From Tistrella mobilis KA081020-065 (GTDB lineage: Bacteria; Pseudomonadota; Alphaproteobacteria; Tistrellales; Tistrellaceae), in the NCBI RefSeq assembly GCF_000264455.2, contig NC_017956.1, positions 3,855,493 through 3,919,492 of the forward strand: 64,000 nucleotides of DNA. Direction: 5' to 3'. The translations under genes were made by a program, and so were the position numbers. Below the pieces are notes generated by a model. The model did not search any database. It was not told the origin of the DNA and was given only the letters and a program-made list of their open reading frames with translations. Shown piece by piece: positions 49,214 to 57,813 of the stretch (position 1 is the first letter of the stretch; each line of letters opens with the position of its first letter).

Positions 49214-49624
49214 ATGTCCACCAACCGCCCCTATACCGCCGTGCTCGAGAAGCTCAAGGCAGCCGGTCTCCGGCCGACCAAGCAGCGTCTCGCTCTGGCG
49301 CGCCTGCTGCTCGACGGCACCGACCGTCATGTGACGGCCGAAGAGCTGCACCGCGAGGCGCAGGCGGCGGCGCTCCCGGTGTCGCTGGCCACCGTGTACA
49401 ATACGCTGCACCAGTTCACCCAGGCGGGGCTGCTGCGCGAGCTGGTCGTCGACAGCGGCCGGTCCTATTTCGACACCAATGTCAGCCACCATCATCATTT
49501 CTTCTATGAAGACGGCGGCCATCTCCAGGACATCCCCGGGGATGCGGTCCAGATCGCCCGTCTGCCCGAACCGCCGGGCGATGCCTCCATCGCCCGTGTC
49601 GACGTGATCATCCGCGTCCGCTGA
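49214..49624 (+). CDS. irr: Iron response regulator Irr (Fur family)
   Basis: A 136-residue Fur-superfamily protein. The winged helix is LRPTKQRLALARLLL...LPVSLATVYNTLHQF, and the characteristic His-rich stretch H92-HHH (VSHHHHFFYED) is the haem/metal-sensing signature of alphaproteobacterial Irr, which accumulates and acts under iron limitation and is degraded or inactivated when haem is available. It lacks C-terminal zinc CxxC pairs. ATG 49214 is the second in-frame ATG; the first, at 49175, adds 13 unconserved residues. A rubrerythrin gene follows, the usual irr neighbour. The other Fur-family protein in this window (25065-25505) is the Fur/Mur type. Confidence 0.92.
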   Translation: MSTNRPYTAVLEKLKAAGLRPTKQRLALARLLLDGTDRHVTAEELHREAQAAALPVSLATVYNTLHQFTQAGLLRELVVDSGRSYFDTNVSHHHHFFYEDGGHLQDIPGDAVQIARLPEPPGDASIARVDVIIRVR

Positions 49625-49685
49625 TGCCCGGCATGGGGGCGGGGCGGCGGGATCGCGAACCGGAGAGCCACGGAGCCATCACCCC

Positions 49686-50189
49686 ATGACCGACCGTTCC
49701 GACGACCGTTTCCCGGCCGCCGAACCGCCGCTTGCCGGCACGCGGACCGAGGCCAATCTGATCCGCGCCTTCATGTCCGAGGCGGCTGCCAACCGCCGCT
49801 TCCTCTATTTCGCCCGTCAGGCCGATATCGAGGGTTTCAACGACGTGGCCGCAGTGTTCCGGTCGATCGCCGAGGGCGAGACCGGGCATGCGCTGGGCCA
49901 TCTGGAATTCCTGGAAGAGGCGGGCGGTGACCCGGCGACCGGGCTTCCGATCGGCACCACCTCTCAGAACCTCCGCGCCGCGATCGCAAGCGAGGAGGAG
50001 GATGCCACCGGCGTCTATCCCGAGATGGCCCGCGTGGCCCGCGACGAGGGCCAGATCGAGGCGGCGGAGTGGTTCGAGACCCTGGCCCGGGCGGAGCGTG
50101 CCCATGCGGCGCGGTTCCGGCGCTCGCTCACCAGCCTGGAAGAGATCCTGGACGAGACCGCAGCCGAAGGGGATGACGACGGCGCCTGA
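49686..50189 (+). CDS. Rubrerythrin-family protein without rubredoxin domain
   Basis: A 167-residue diiron four-helix-bundle protein. The expected ligands are visible: E32 (FMSEAAANRRF), E65-x2-H68 (ETGH), acidic residues around 103-113 (SEEEDATGVYPEM) and E137-x2-H140 (ERAH). It lacks the C-terminal rubredoxin-like FeS4 domain. Such proteins reduce peroxide or bind iron, and alphaproteobacterial RbrA-type members are often Irr-linked. It follows irr by 61 bp and is probably co-transcribed. The C-terminus is acidic. Confidence 0.9.
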   Translation: MTDRSDDRFPAAEPPLAGTRTEANLIRAFMSEAAANRRFLYFARQADIEGFNDVAAVFRSIAEGETGHALGHLEFLEEAGGDPATGLPIGTTSQNLRAAIASEEEDATGVYPEMARVARDEGQIEAAEWFETLARAERAHAARFRRSLTSLEEILDETAAEGDDDGA

Positions 50190-50240
50190 GGCGCCGTCGG
50201 GCCGCCAGTGGACGGCGGGCTGTGAGGAGATGTCGGGCCG

Positions 50241-50840
50241 TCAGTGGAAATCTTCGTCCGGATAGACGCCCCAGATCTCGTCGCGGCGGATCCAGGCGCG
50301 GGTGTTGGCGATGTCCATTTCGCACCAGTTCCGCTCGCAGGCCATCAGGCGGCCGACCACGCCCGGCTCGGCGCGCAGCAGCGGCACGGCGTCCGCTGCC
50401 GGGCGGTTATAGAGCGTGCGGACCTCCCCCTGGATGATGGCGGTGCGCCGGCCCGACAGCAGGCTCATATGCGCCCAGCCCTCGGCCCCCTCGACATCGC
50501 GGATCTTGCGCCAGTTTTCGTATTCCGCCGTTACCTCGACCGGCAGATCCTTGCGATTGTAGATCGCGGCGACGGGATAGCGGGTGCCGGGGCCGGTGCG
50601 CACATTCACCTCGGCCGAGCGCAGTGACACGAAACGGGGCAGGGGCGGCCGTTCGGCGCTGCGGCCGATCCATTTGGCGCCGCCTTCATCCTCGGCCGGG
50701 GCATCCTTCGCCTCATCGGCGGTGGGCGCGTCGGCGGCGCCGGCCGTGAAGAACAGCGCGGCGCCTCCGATCATGGCCAGACAGACGAACAGCGTCAGCA
50801 GGAATGCGAAACGGGGGCGGGCGGTGGTGCGGTCGGGCAT
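50241..50840 (-). CDS. Membrane-anchored SH3-domain protein
   Basis: A 199-residue protein with an N-terminal membrane anchor or signal (about residues 10-35), an acidic Ala-rich linker, and two bacterial SH3 (SH3_4/DUF1058-type) repeats: LRSAEVNVRTGPGTRYPVAA (about 73-92) and a second from about 140 to 195. It should lie in the periplasm, perhaps in contact with peptidoglycan. In many alphaproteobacteria such a gene stands next to the D-2-hydroxyacid dehydrogenase found divergently here. Function unknown. Confidence 0.85.
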   Translation of the reverse strand: MPDRTTARPRFAFLLTLFVCLAMIGGAALFFTAGAADAPTADEAKDAPAEDEGGAKWIGRSAERPPLPRFVSLRSAEVNVRTGPGTRYPVAAIYNRKDLPVEVTAEYENWRKIRDVEGAEGWAHMSLLSGRRTAIIQGEVRTLYNRPAADAVPLLRAEPGVVGRLMACERNWCEMDIANTRAWIRRDEIWGVYPDEDFH

Positions 50841-51144
50841 GAGATGGATGGGTCCTGAAGGGCGGGCCTGAAAGCATGGGGGCGGTGCCGGCCGTGCGGT
50901 TCCCTTGGGGGCAAGGGCCCCGGCGGGGCTTTCCAGACCTTACGCTGCAGGGGATCGTCACGCAATCGGTCGGCCGGTTTGTATCGCACCGGCCGATTTG
51001 CTAAGAAAGGGGACCGGGCGGGTGCCGTCGGGCAGGGCACCAGATGCGGGGCCGTTCCTGCGCCCGGTACAGGACGCCTGGATAATACGCCCCGGGGCCG
51101 GACGCTGGGCGGCCGTAAGGTGGGCGGTCTATGGGAGAGTGTCG
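50841..51144. other. Divergent region SH3 gene - dehydrogenase gene
   Basis: 304 bp with no supported gene. TCGGCCGGT (50970-50978) and ACCGGCCGA (50988-50996) form a 9-bp perfect inverted repeat with a 9-nt loop. A good -10 candidate for the dehydrogenase, GATAAT, lies at 51081-51086, but no convincing -35 stands 16-18 bp upstream. Confidence 0.5.
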
Positions 51145-52125
51145 ATGGTGAAGCCGAAGCCGGTGGTTGTGGTCACCCGCAAGCTGCCCGAGCAGATCGA
51201 GACGCGCATGATGGAGCTGTTCGACACGCGGCTCAATCATGACGACGTCGCATTCGGGCAGGACAAGCTGATCGAGGCGGTCAAGACCGCCCATGTGCTT
51301 GTACCCACGGTGACCGACCGGATCGATGCCGGCGTGCTCGCCCATGCCGGGCCGCAGCTGCGGCTGATCGCCAATTTCGGCAACGGCACCGACCATATCG
51401 ATCTCGCCACGGCGCGTCAGCGCGGCATCACCGTCACCAACACGCCCGACGTGCTGACGGAAGACACCGCCGACATGACCATGGCGCTGATCCTGGCGGT
51501 GGCACGGCGCGTGCCGGAAGGCGAGCGCATGGTCCGCAAGGGTGAGTGGAACGGCTGGAGCCCCACCCACATGCTTGGCCGCCGGATCTGGGGCAAGCGC
51601 CTGGGCATCATCGGCATGGGCCGTATCGGCCGTGCGCTGGCCCGCCGGGCCCGCGGCTTCGGCCTGTCGATCCACTACCACAACCGCAACCGGCTGCATG
51701 CCGATATCGAGGGTCCGCTCGAGGCGACCTATTGGGAAAGCCTCGACCAGATGCTGGCCCGGATGGACATCGTGTCGGTCAATTGCCCGCATACGCCGGC
51801 CACCTATCATCTGCTGTCGGCGCGGCGGCTGAAGCTGCTGAAGAAGGATGCCTATGTCGTCAACACCGCCCGTGGCGAGGTGATCGACGAGGCGGCGCTG
51901 ACCCGCATGCTGCGCGACGGCCAGCTGGCCGGTGCGGCGCTCGACGTGTTCGAGCACGAGCCCGCAGTGAATCCCAAGCTGGTCGAACTCGACAACACCG
52001 TCCTGCTGCCGCATATGGGCTCGGCGACGCTCGAGTCGCGCATCGACATGGGCGAGAAGGTGCTGATCAACATCAAGACCTTCATCGACGGCCATACGCC
52101 CCCGGATCGGGTGCTACCGTTCTGA
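51145..52125 (+). CDS. D-2-hydroxyacid dehydrogenase (glyoxylate/hydroxypyruvate reductase type)
   Basis: A 326-residue NAD(P)-dependent dehydrogenase of the D-glycerate/GyaR type. The nucleotide motif GMGRIG is at 157-162, and the catalytic residues are R243 (NTARGEVIDE), a glutamate in DVFEHEP (E272 by position) and H290 (LLPHMGSAT). These enzymes reduce glyoxylate or hydroxypyruvate. GGGAGAG lies 5 nt before ATG 51145. The gene is divergent from the SH3 gene and followed by a candidate terminator. Confidence 0.9.
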   Translation: MVKPKPVVVVTRKLPEQIETRMMELFDTRLNHDDVAFGQDKLIEAVKTAHVLVPTVTDRIDAGVLAHAGPQLRLIANFGNGTDHIDLATARQRGITVTNTPDVLTEDTADMTMALILAVARRVPEGERMVRKGEWNGWSPTHMLGRRIWGKRLGIIGMGRIGRALARRARGFGLSIHYHNRNRLHADIEGPLEATYWESLDQMLARMDIVSVNCPHTPATYHLLSARRLKLLKKDAYVVNTARGEVIDEAALTRMLRDGQLAGAALDVFEHEPAVNPKLVELDNTVLLPHMGSATLESRIDMGEKVLINIKTFIDGHTPPDRVLPF

Positions 52126-52177
52126 TGATGGCAGGATCTTGCCAGATCTGAGGTCTGCTGCTATCTTCTGAGCATCG

Positions 52178-52236
52178 ACCCCCGGCTAGTACCCCGTGCA
52201 CATATAGGGCACGTGACGAACCCCGGGGGTATTTTT
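52178..52236 (+). terminator. Two-stem terminator-like element before the NYN gene
   Basis: ACCCCCGG (52178-52185) pairs with CCGGGGGT (52223-52230), enclosing a second stem CGTGC (52195-52199) with GCACG (52209-52213), and is followed by ATTTTTC. It ends 29 bp before the NYN start codon, so it could end the dehydrogenase mRNA or regulate the NYN gene. The stretch 52231-52265 is distinctly AT-rich for this window and may hold a -10 element (TACTAA near 52239). Confidence 0.6.
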
Positions 52237-52264
52237 CATACTAAATTTCTATCTGGGGTTGATT

Positions 52265-52990
52265 ATGTCCACGGCGATCCTGATTGATGGCGCCTTCTTT
52301 CTCGTGCGACTGAACAGCCTCTATCACGCATGGCCCGGACTGACCGACCCGGATCAGGTCGCCACGATCATCCATCGTACCGCCCTCGGGATGCTGAAAC
52401 AGGGCGAGACGGAGGCGCGCCGGAACCTGTACCGGATCTTCTTCTACGATTGTCCGCCGCTGCAGAAGCGCGTCACTTTGCCAGTTTCACGGCAGACCCG
52501 AAACTATGCGCAGACCGATATGGCGACCTTTCGCCTGAGCCTTCATGCGCGATTGAGGGCAAAGCGCAAAATGGCATTGCGGCTGGGAACGTTGAAGGGA
52601 GGAACGTCCTGGCGACTGAAGGCGCCTGCGACCCAGGAACTTCTGAAGGGGCGGCGCGGTTGGGCTTCCCTCACTGATGATGATTTCGAACTGGATCTTC
52701 GCCAGAAGGGGGTCGATATGAGGATCGGGCTCGATATGGCGAGCCTGACACTGAAGAGATTTGTAGATCAGATCATTCTGATCTCGGGTGATGCAGACTT
52801 CGTTCCCGCGGCGAAGCTGGCTCGCCGAGAGGGGGTCGACGTGATTCTCAATCCGCTCTGGAAGCCGATTCCCGAGGATCTCAATGAGCACATTGACGGG
52901 CTCAGGAATTATCTTGCCCGCTATGCGACGCCAGCCGCCGCCGAAGCCGATGCAGTACCATCCGGGGCGGACGATCTGCTGGAAACCTGA
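52265..52990 (+). CDS. NYN-domain (LabA/DUF88-like) putative ribonuclease
   Basis: A 241-residue protein of the PIN-like NYN family. The acidic active-site residues are present: D8 (ILIDGAFF), D151 and D157 in KGVDMRIGLDM, and D176/D178 in SGDADFVPAAKLARREGVDVIL. A central basic region (about residues 95-135) may contact RNA. NYN proteins are metal-dependent RNases; some act in RNA turnover and some in phage defence or toxin systems. Codon use is less GC-rich than that of its neighbours (many A/T third positions), as if acquired recently. GGGG stands before ATG 52265. A TTG at 52259 could add two residues. Confidence 0.85.
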   Translation: MSTAILIDGAFFLVRLNSLYHAWPGLTDPDQVATIIHRTALGMLKQGETEARRNLYRIFFYDCPPLQKRVTLPVSRQTRNYAQTDMATFRLSLHARLRAKRKMALRLGTLKGGTSWRLKAPATQELLKGRRGWASLTDDDFELDLRQKGVDMRIGLDMASLTLKRFVDQIILISGDADFVPAAKLARREGVDVILNPLWKPIPEDLNEHIDGLRNYLARYATPAAAEADAVPSGADDLLET

Positions 52991-53004
52991 GCAGGCGCCC
53001 GCTT

Positions 53005-53460
53005 TCAGATGACCACGAGCCGCCCCGTGTCGCCCAGGATCCGGTAGAGGCTGACCAGGCCGCCCTCTTCGAAGGGCAGGTCGTCCCTGAGCGCGGTCTT
53101 CTCCAGGCCGATGGCGCGCAGGCCCATATCGCAGACCATGAAGCGGGCGCCGAGGTCGCGGCAGGCTTCGATCAGGTCTTCCACGCCGGCGGCGCCGCGG
53201 GCGACGAGGCCGGCATTCCAGCCCGTGGCGTCGCCGGCCACGCCTGCGGCGACAAGGTCGGGGCCGAGCGGGCAGGTCACCCAGCCCGGCCGTCCATCCG
53301 GATCGGGCGCGCGCAGGCTCAGAAGGGCGGCGTTGGTGAAGAACAACACCACAGGTTGCGAGACCGCCAGGGCCGCTGCGGCCATGGCCAGGCCATAATG
53401 GACACGATTGAGGCTGCCCGATTCGAGGATCAGGCCGGTATATGATCTGTCACTGACCAT
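53005..53460 (-). CDS. DsrE-family protein
   Basis: A 151-residue DsrE/DsrF-like alpha/beta protein of the peroxiredoxin-like COG2210 group. Cysteines are C63, C100 and C110; FMVCDMGLRAIGL around C110 corresponds to the usual conserved-cysteine region. Such proteins bind or transfer sulfur. A hydrophobic helix (about residues 22-45) is part of the fold. The gene lies 12 bp downstream of the MoeB-like gene on the same strand, in a run with cysK and an Rrf2 regulator, so a role in sulfur metabolism is plausible. Confidence 0.82.
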   Translation of the reverse strand: MVSDRSYTGLILESGSLNRVHYGLAMAAAALAVSQPVVLFFTNAALLSLRAPDPDGRPGWVTCPLGPDLVAAGVAGDATGWNAGLVARGAAGVEDLIEACRDLGARFMVCDMGLRAIGLEKTALRDDLPFEEGGLVSLYRILGDTGRLVVI

Positions 53461-53472
53461 GAACGTGTCCCG

Positions 53473-54288
53473 TCATGCACCATGGGCGCCGAGATCCGTG
53501 ATGACCGGGTGGTCACCACAGAGCGGGCAGGCCGGATCGGCGGGCAGGCGGACGGTGCGGAAGCGGTTGGAGAGGGCGTCCACGATCAGCATCCGACCGG
53601 CAAGCCCCTCGCCGATGCCGGTCAGCTCCTTCACCACCTCCAGCGCCTGGAGCGAGCCGACCATGCCGGCCAGCGCACCGATGATGCCCCCCGAGGAACA
53701 GCTGGGGATCAGTCCCAGCGGCGGCGGGGCGGGGTAGAGGCAGCGATAGCAGGGCAGGCGTGGCCCCCCCGAACGGTGGGCGTGCGAGCGGAAGGTGTAG
53801 ATCTGGCCGTCGAAGCGCAGGATCGCCGCCGAGACCAGGGTGCGACCCAGCAGATGGCAGGCATCATTGACCAGGAAGCGGGTGTCGAAATTGTCCGAGC
53901 CGTCGGCGACGAGATCATAGGCGCCGATCAGCGCCGCCGCATTGCCGGCATCGATCCGGCTGTCGTGGATGTCGACCCGGATCTCGGGATTGAGTGCCCG
54001 GATGGCACGGGCGGCGCTTTCGACCTTCGGCCGGCCGATATCTTCGGTGCGATGAATGATCTGGCGCTGCAGATTGCTGAGATCGACCCGATCGGCATCG
54101 ACGATACCGATCGTGCCCACCCCGGCGGCCGCGAGATAGAGGCTGAGCGGTGCACCCAGGCCGCCTGCGCCGATCAGCAGAACCCGGGCGCGCTTCAGGG
54201 CAAGCTGGGCCGTCTCGCTGAATTCCGGCAGCACGAGCTGGCGGCTGTAGCGTTCGATTTCGGCGTCGGTGAGCTCGATGTCGTCCAC
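53473..54288 (-). CDS. moeB: HesA/MoeB/ThiF-family adenylyltransferase
   Basis: An E1-like enzyme of 271 residues that adenylates the C-terminal glycine of ubiquitin-like sulfur carriers such as MoaD or ThiS. The ATP loop GAGGLG is at 40-45, the arginine-containing NLQRQIIHR follows, and two CxxC pairs (CYRC and CPLC) form the structural zinc site. No rhodanese domain is fused. GTG 54288 gives the normal length and lies 64 bp downstream of the cysK stop; earlier in-frame codons would run into cysK. Which carrier it serves (Mo cofactor, thiamine or cysteine synthesis) is not determined; proximity to cysK hints at sulfur use. Confidence 0.87.
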   Translation of the reverse strand: MDDIELTDAEIERYSRQLVLPEFSETAQLALKRARVLLIGAGGLGAPLSLYLAAAGVGTIGIVDADRVDLSNLQRQIIHRTEDIGRPKVESAARAIRALNPEIRVDIHDSRIDAGNAAALIGAYDLVADGSDNFDTRFLVNDACHLLGRTLVSAAILRFDGQIYTFRSHAHRSGGPRLPCYRCLYPAPPPLGLIPSCSSGGIIGALAGMVGSLQALEVVKELTGIGEGLAGRMLIVDALSNRFRTVRLPADPACPLCGDHPVITDLGAHGA

Positions 54289-54352
54289 GACAGGCGGGGT
54301 TCCGCAGCAGAAGGGGGCGGCCGCGACGGAAGCGCCGCGGCCGCGGACGGGA

Positions 54353-55327
54353 TCACTCGAGACCGTTGAAGAGATCGGTCGAGAGATAGCGTTCGGCGAA
54401 GGAGGGGACAATCGCAACCACGGTCTTGCCGGCCATGTCGGGCCGCTGGGCGATCTCGACCGCAGCCGCCACGGCGGCACCCGACGAGATGCCGCAGGGG
54501 ATGCCTTCGGTCCGCGCCAGGGTGCGGGCATAGTCGAAGGCGGTCTCGTTGGCGATGGTCAGCACCTCGTCGATCACCGAGCGGTCCAGGATCTCAGGCA
54601 CGAAACCGGCACCGATGCCCTGGATCTTGTGCGGGCCGGGCAGGCCGCCCGACAGCACCGCGCTGTCCTCGGGCTCCACCGCAACGATCCGCACGTCCGG
54701 GTTCTTCTGCTTCAGCACCTGGCCGATGCCGGTGACGGTGCCGCCGGTGCCGACGCCGGCTACGACCACATCCACCTTGCCGGCGGTATCGGCCCAGATC
54801 TCCTCGGCCGTGGTCACCCGGTGCACGGCCGGGTTGGCCTTGTTGCGGAACTGCTGGAGCATGATCGCATTCGGGTTGCCGTCCACCAGCTCCTGGGCGC
54901 GGGCGATGGCGCCCTTCATGCCCAGCTTCGCGGGCGTCAGTTCAAGCTCGGCGCCCAGCAGTTTCAGCATCTTGCGGCGTTCGATCGACATGCTCTCGGG
55001 CATGGCCAGGATCAGCCGGTAGCCCTTGGCGGCGCAGACGAAGGCAAGCGCAATGCCGGTATTGCCCGAGGTCGGCTCGACCAGAATGGTGTCGGGGCCG
55101 ATGGCGCCTTCCGCCTCGGCGGCGGCGACCATCGCGCCGGCAATGCGGTCCTTGACCGAGGCGAGCGGGTTGAAGAATTCGAGCTTGGCCAGAACCTCAC
55201 CCTTCACGCCCTTGGCGGCGCCGAGGCGCGAAAGACGGACCAGCGGGGTATCGCCGATGGTGTCGATGACATTGTCATAGATCCGGCCACGGCCGTGGGT
55301 GGGGGTCGGCTGCCAGGTATCGGTCAT
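54353..55327 (-). CDS. cysK: Cysteine synthase A (O-acetylserine sulfhydrylase)
   Basis: PLP enzyme that makes cysteine from O-acetylserine and sulfide. The 324-residue protein has the PLP-binding K59 in NPLASVKDR, the substrate loop TSGNTG at 86-91, [12 protein letters not shown] for the PLP phosphate, and [11 protein letters not shown] near the C-terminus. GAAGGAG precedes ATG 55327. It lies 52 bp downstream of an Rrf2-family regulator gene on the same strand, so that regulator (CymR/IscR type) probably controls it. Confidence 0.95.
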   Translation of the reverse strand: MTDTWQPTPTHGRGRIYDNVIDTIGDTPLVRLSRLGAAKGVKGEVLAKLEFFNPLASVKDRIAGAMVAAAEAEGAIGPDTILVEPTSGNTGIALAFVCAAKGYRLILAMPESMSIERRKMLKLLGAELELTPAKLGMKGAIARAQELVDGNPNAIMLQQFRNKANPAVHRVTTAEEIWADTAGKVDVVVAGVGTGGTVTGIGQVLKQKNPDVRIVAVEPEDSAVLSGGLPGPHKIQGIGAGFVPEILDRSVIDEVLTIANETAFDYARTLARTEGIPCGISSGAAVAAAVEIAQRPDMAGKTVVAIVPSFAERYLSTDLFNGLE

Positions 55328-55379
55328 GTCGACTGCGCTCCTTCGTGGGGCCTGCCTCGGGGCGGGGGCGGCCTTCGCC

Positions 55380-55835
55380 TCAGATCGAGAAATCCATGCG
55401 GGTCATGGCTTCGCTGCGGATGCCCTGTTCCACGGCGCGCTGACAGAGATCGGCGACGGTGATGCCGTCCAGGCGTTCCATCAACTCATCCTGGATGTCC
55501 TGCCAGACCGGGCGGACCACCTTGTGGCCCAGATCGGACCCGGCCGGATCGGCCATGGGGTCGTCGGTCTTCTCCATGGCGCGCACCACGCGGGCGATGT
55601 CGCCGATGGTGATCTTGCGCCGCTCGCGTGCCAGCCGGTAGCCGCCGCGGGGGCCGCGCACGCCTTCCAGGATCTCGGCATGCACCAGCTGCTGCATGAC
55701 CTGTTCGAGATACCGCTGCGGGATGCCCTGACGGCGGGTGATCTCCTTGCTCTGGACCGGCTCGGCACCGCCGTTGTGGGCGATGTCGACCACGGCTTCC
55801 AGCGCGAACAGCAGTTTCTTCGACAGCCTGAGCAT
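55380..55835 (-). CDS. Rrf2-family transcriptional regulator
   Basis: A 151-residue winged-helix regulator. [19 protein letters not shown] and [40 protein letters not shown] are the Rrf2 signature. It has a single cysteine (C131), so it cannot hold the three-Cys cluster of IscR or RirA. Placement directly ahead of cysK recalls CymR of Firmicutes, which senses cysteine through the CysK-O-acetylserine complex. That link is inference. The 74-bp gap to dut upstream could contain its promoter, but I did not identify one. Confidence 0.88.
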   Translation of the reverse strand: MLRLSKKLLFALEAVVDIAHNGGAEPVQSKEITRRQGIPQRYLEQVMQQLVHAEILEGVRGPRGGYRLARERRKITIGDIARVVRAMEKTDDPMADPAGSDLGHKVVRPVWQDIQDELMERLDGITVADLCQRAVEQGIRSEAMTRMDFSI

Positions 55836-55909
55836 GGGCGTTTCCGTTTCGATCCTGTTCGTGAACCCCGGCCTTGCACCACCGTTCCGCGGCAGGCCCG
55901 GATCTGTTC

Positions 55910-56367
<458 letters not shown>

Positions 56368-56368
<1 letters not shown>

Positions 56369-57642
56369 CAGGCGGAATCCTTGGTGGTGGGCGCTGCGAA
56401 GTGATCGGCAATGCGGCGGGCCAGCCGGTCCGCCACCGCCTGCTTGGTCATGGCGGGCCAGCTGTCGGTGCCGTCGGCATCGATCAGGTGGACGGCATTG
56501 TCGTCGCCGCCGAAGGTGCCGGTGCCGGTCGAAACATCGTTGGCGACGATCCAGTCGCAGCCCTTGCGCGCCCGCTTGGCACGGGCATGGTCCAGCACCT
56601 GCTCGGTCTCGGCTGCAAAGCCCACCACCAGGGCCGGGCGCGATGGGCCGGGTGCCGAGATGGTGCGCAGGATGTCGGGATTCTCGATCAGCCGGATGTC
56701 GGGCGGCAGCGCGCCGCCCGGCTGCTTCTTCAGCTTCTGCCCGGCTTCGATCGCCGGCCGCCAGTCGGCGACGGCGGCGGCGCAGACCGCGATATCGGCG
56801 GGAAGCGCCGCTTCGACCGCCGCCAGCATCTCGCGGGCGCTTTCGATATGGATGGTGTCGACACCGGCCGGATCGGTCAGGCGGGTCGGGCCGGTGACCA
56901 GGGTCACCTGGCAGCCCAGCGCGGCGAGTGCTGCAGCGATCGCATGCCCCTGCTTGCCGGACGAGCGATTGGCGATGTAGCGCACCGGGTCGATCGGCTC
57001 GTGCGTCGGGCCGCTGGTGACGACGGCATGCCGGCCCGACAGCGGGCCGGGCGCATCGATCAGTGCCGTCCCGGGACCCGTGAGCGCCGGGCGGCTGTTC
57101 TCGGCCAGGGCGGCACGGATGGCCTCCACGATCGTCGCCGGCTCTGCCATGCGGCCCGGGCCGAACTCGCCACAGGCCATTTCACCCGCGTCGGGACCGA
57201 CCGTCAGCACGCCGTCGCGGCTAAGCTGGTCCAGATTGCGCCGGGTTGCCGGGTGGAACCACATCCGCACATTCATCGCCGGCGCCACGAGCACCCGCTT
57301 GTCGGTGGCAAGCAGCAGGGTGGTCGCCAGGTCATCGGAAATCCCCGCGGCCATCTTCGCCAGGATGTCGGCGGTGGCGGGGGCCACGACCACCAGGTCG
57401 GCAGCGCGGGACAGCTGGATATGGCCGATCTCGGTCTCATCCTTCAGCGAAAAGAGGTCGGTGTGGACCTCCTCGCCCGAGAGCACGGCGAGAGACATGG
57501 GGGTCACGAACTCGCCGGCCGCACGGGTCATCACGACCTTCACCCCGGCGCCCGCCTTGCGGAGCAGCCGGATGAGTTCGAGGGCCTTGTAGGCGGCGAT
57601 GCCGCCGGTGACGATCAGCAGGATGCGCTTGCCGGTGAGCAC
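56368..57642 (-). CDS. coaBC: Bifunctional phosphopantothenoylcysteine decarboxylase / phosphopantothenate-cysteine ligase
   Basis: Catalyses two successive steps of coenzyme A synthesis. Residues 1-190 form the FMN-dependent decarboxylase (CoaC) with active-site H74 ([10 protein letters not shown]), N124 (APAMNVRMW) and C157 ([11 protein letters not shown]). Residues 205-424 form the CTP-dependent ligase (CoaB), beginning [32 protein letters not shown]. Total length of 424 is normal for the fused enzyme. A promoter with a 17-bp spacer lies about 80 bp upstream. Confidence 0.96.
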
Positions 57643-57693
57643 CGGACCCTCCGCTTGGGATCCGACGGCTGGCGGGGGCCGTCATGTGGAACC

Positions 57694-57751
57694 TGCGCAA
57701 TTGCGCAAGGCGTGGTGTGGTTAAACTAGGCGCCCTGAGGTCGCCGTGCAA
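57694..57751 (-). promoter_or_regulatory. Promoter and palindrome upstream of coaBC
   Basis: On the minus strand TTGCAC (57751-57746) and TAGTTT (57728-57723) are spaced by 17 bp, predicting a start near 57716. Shortly downstream lies a perfect 14-bp palindrome, TGCGCAATTGCGCA (57694-57707), placed where a repressor would block transcription. Confidence 0.6.
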
Positions 57752-57813
57752 GAGACAAGGCGAACCGGCATTTTAACCTGACGATGTTGCGGATGGGATG
57801 CGCCCCTGCCCGC

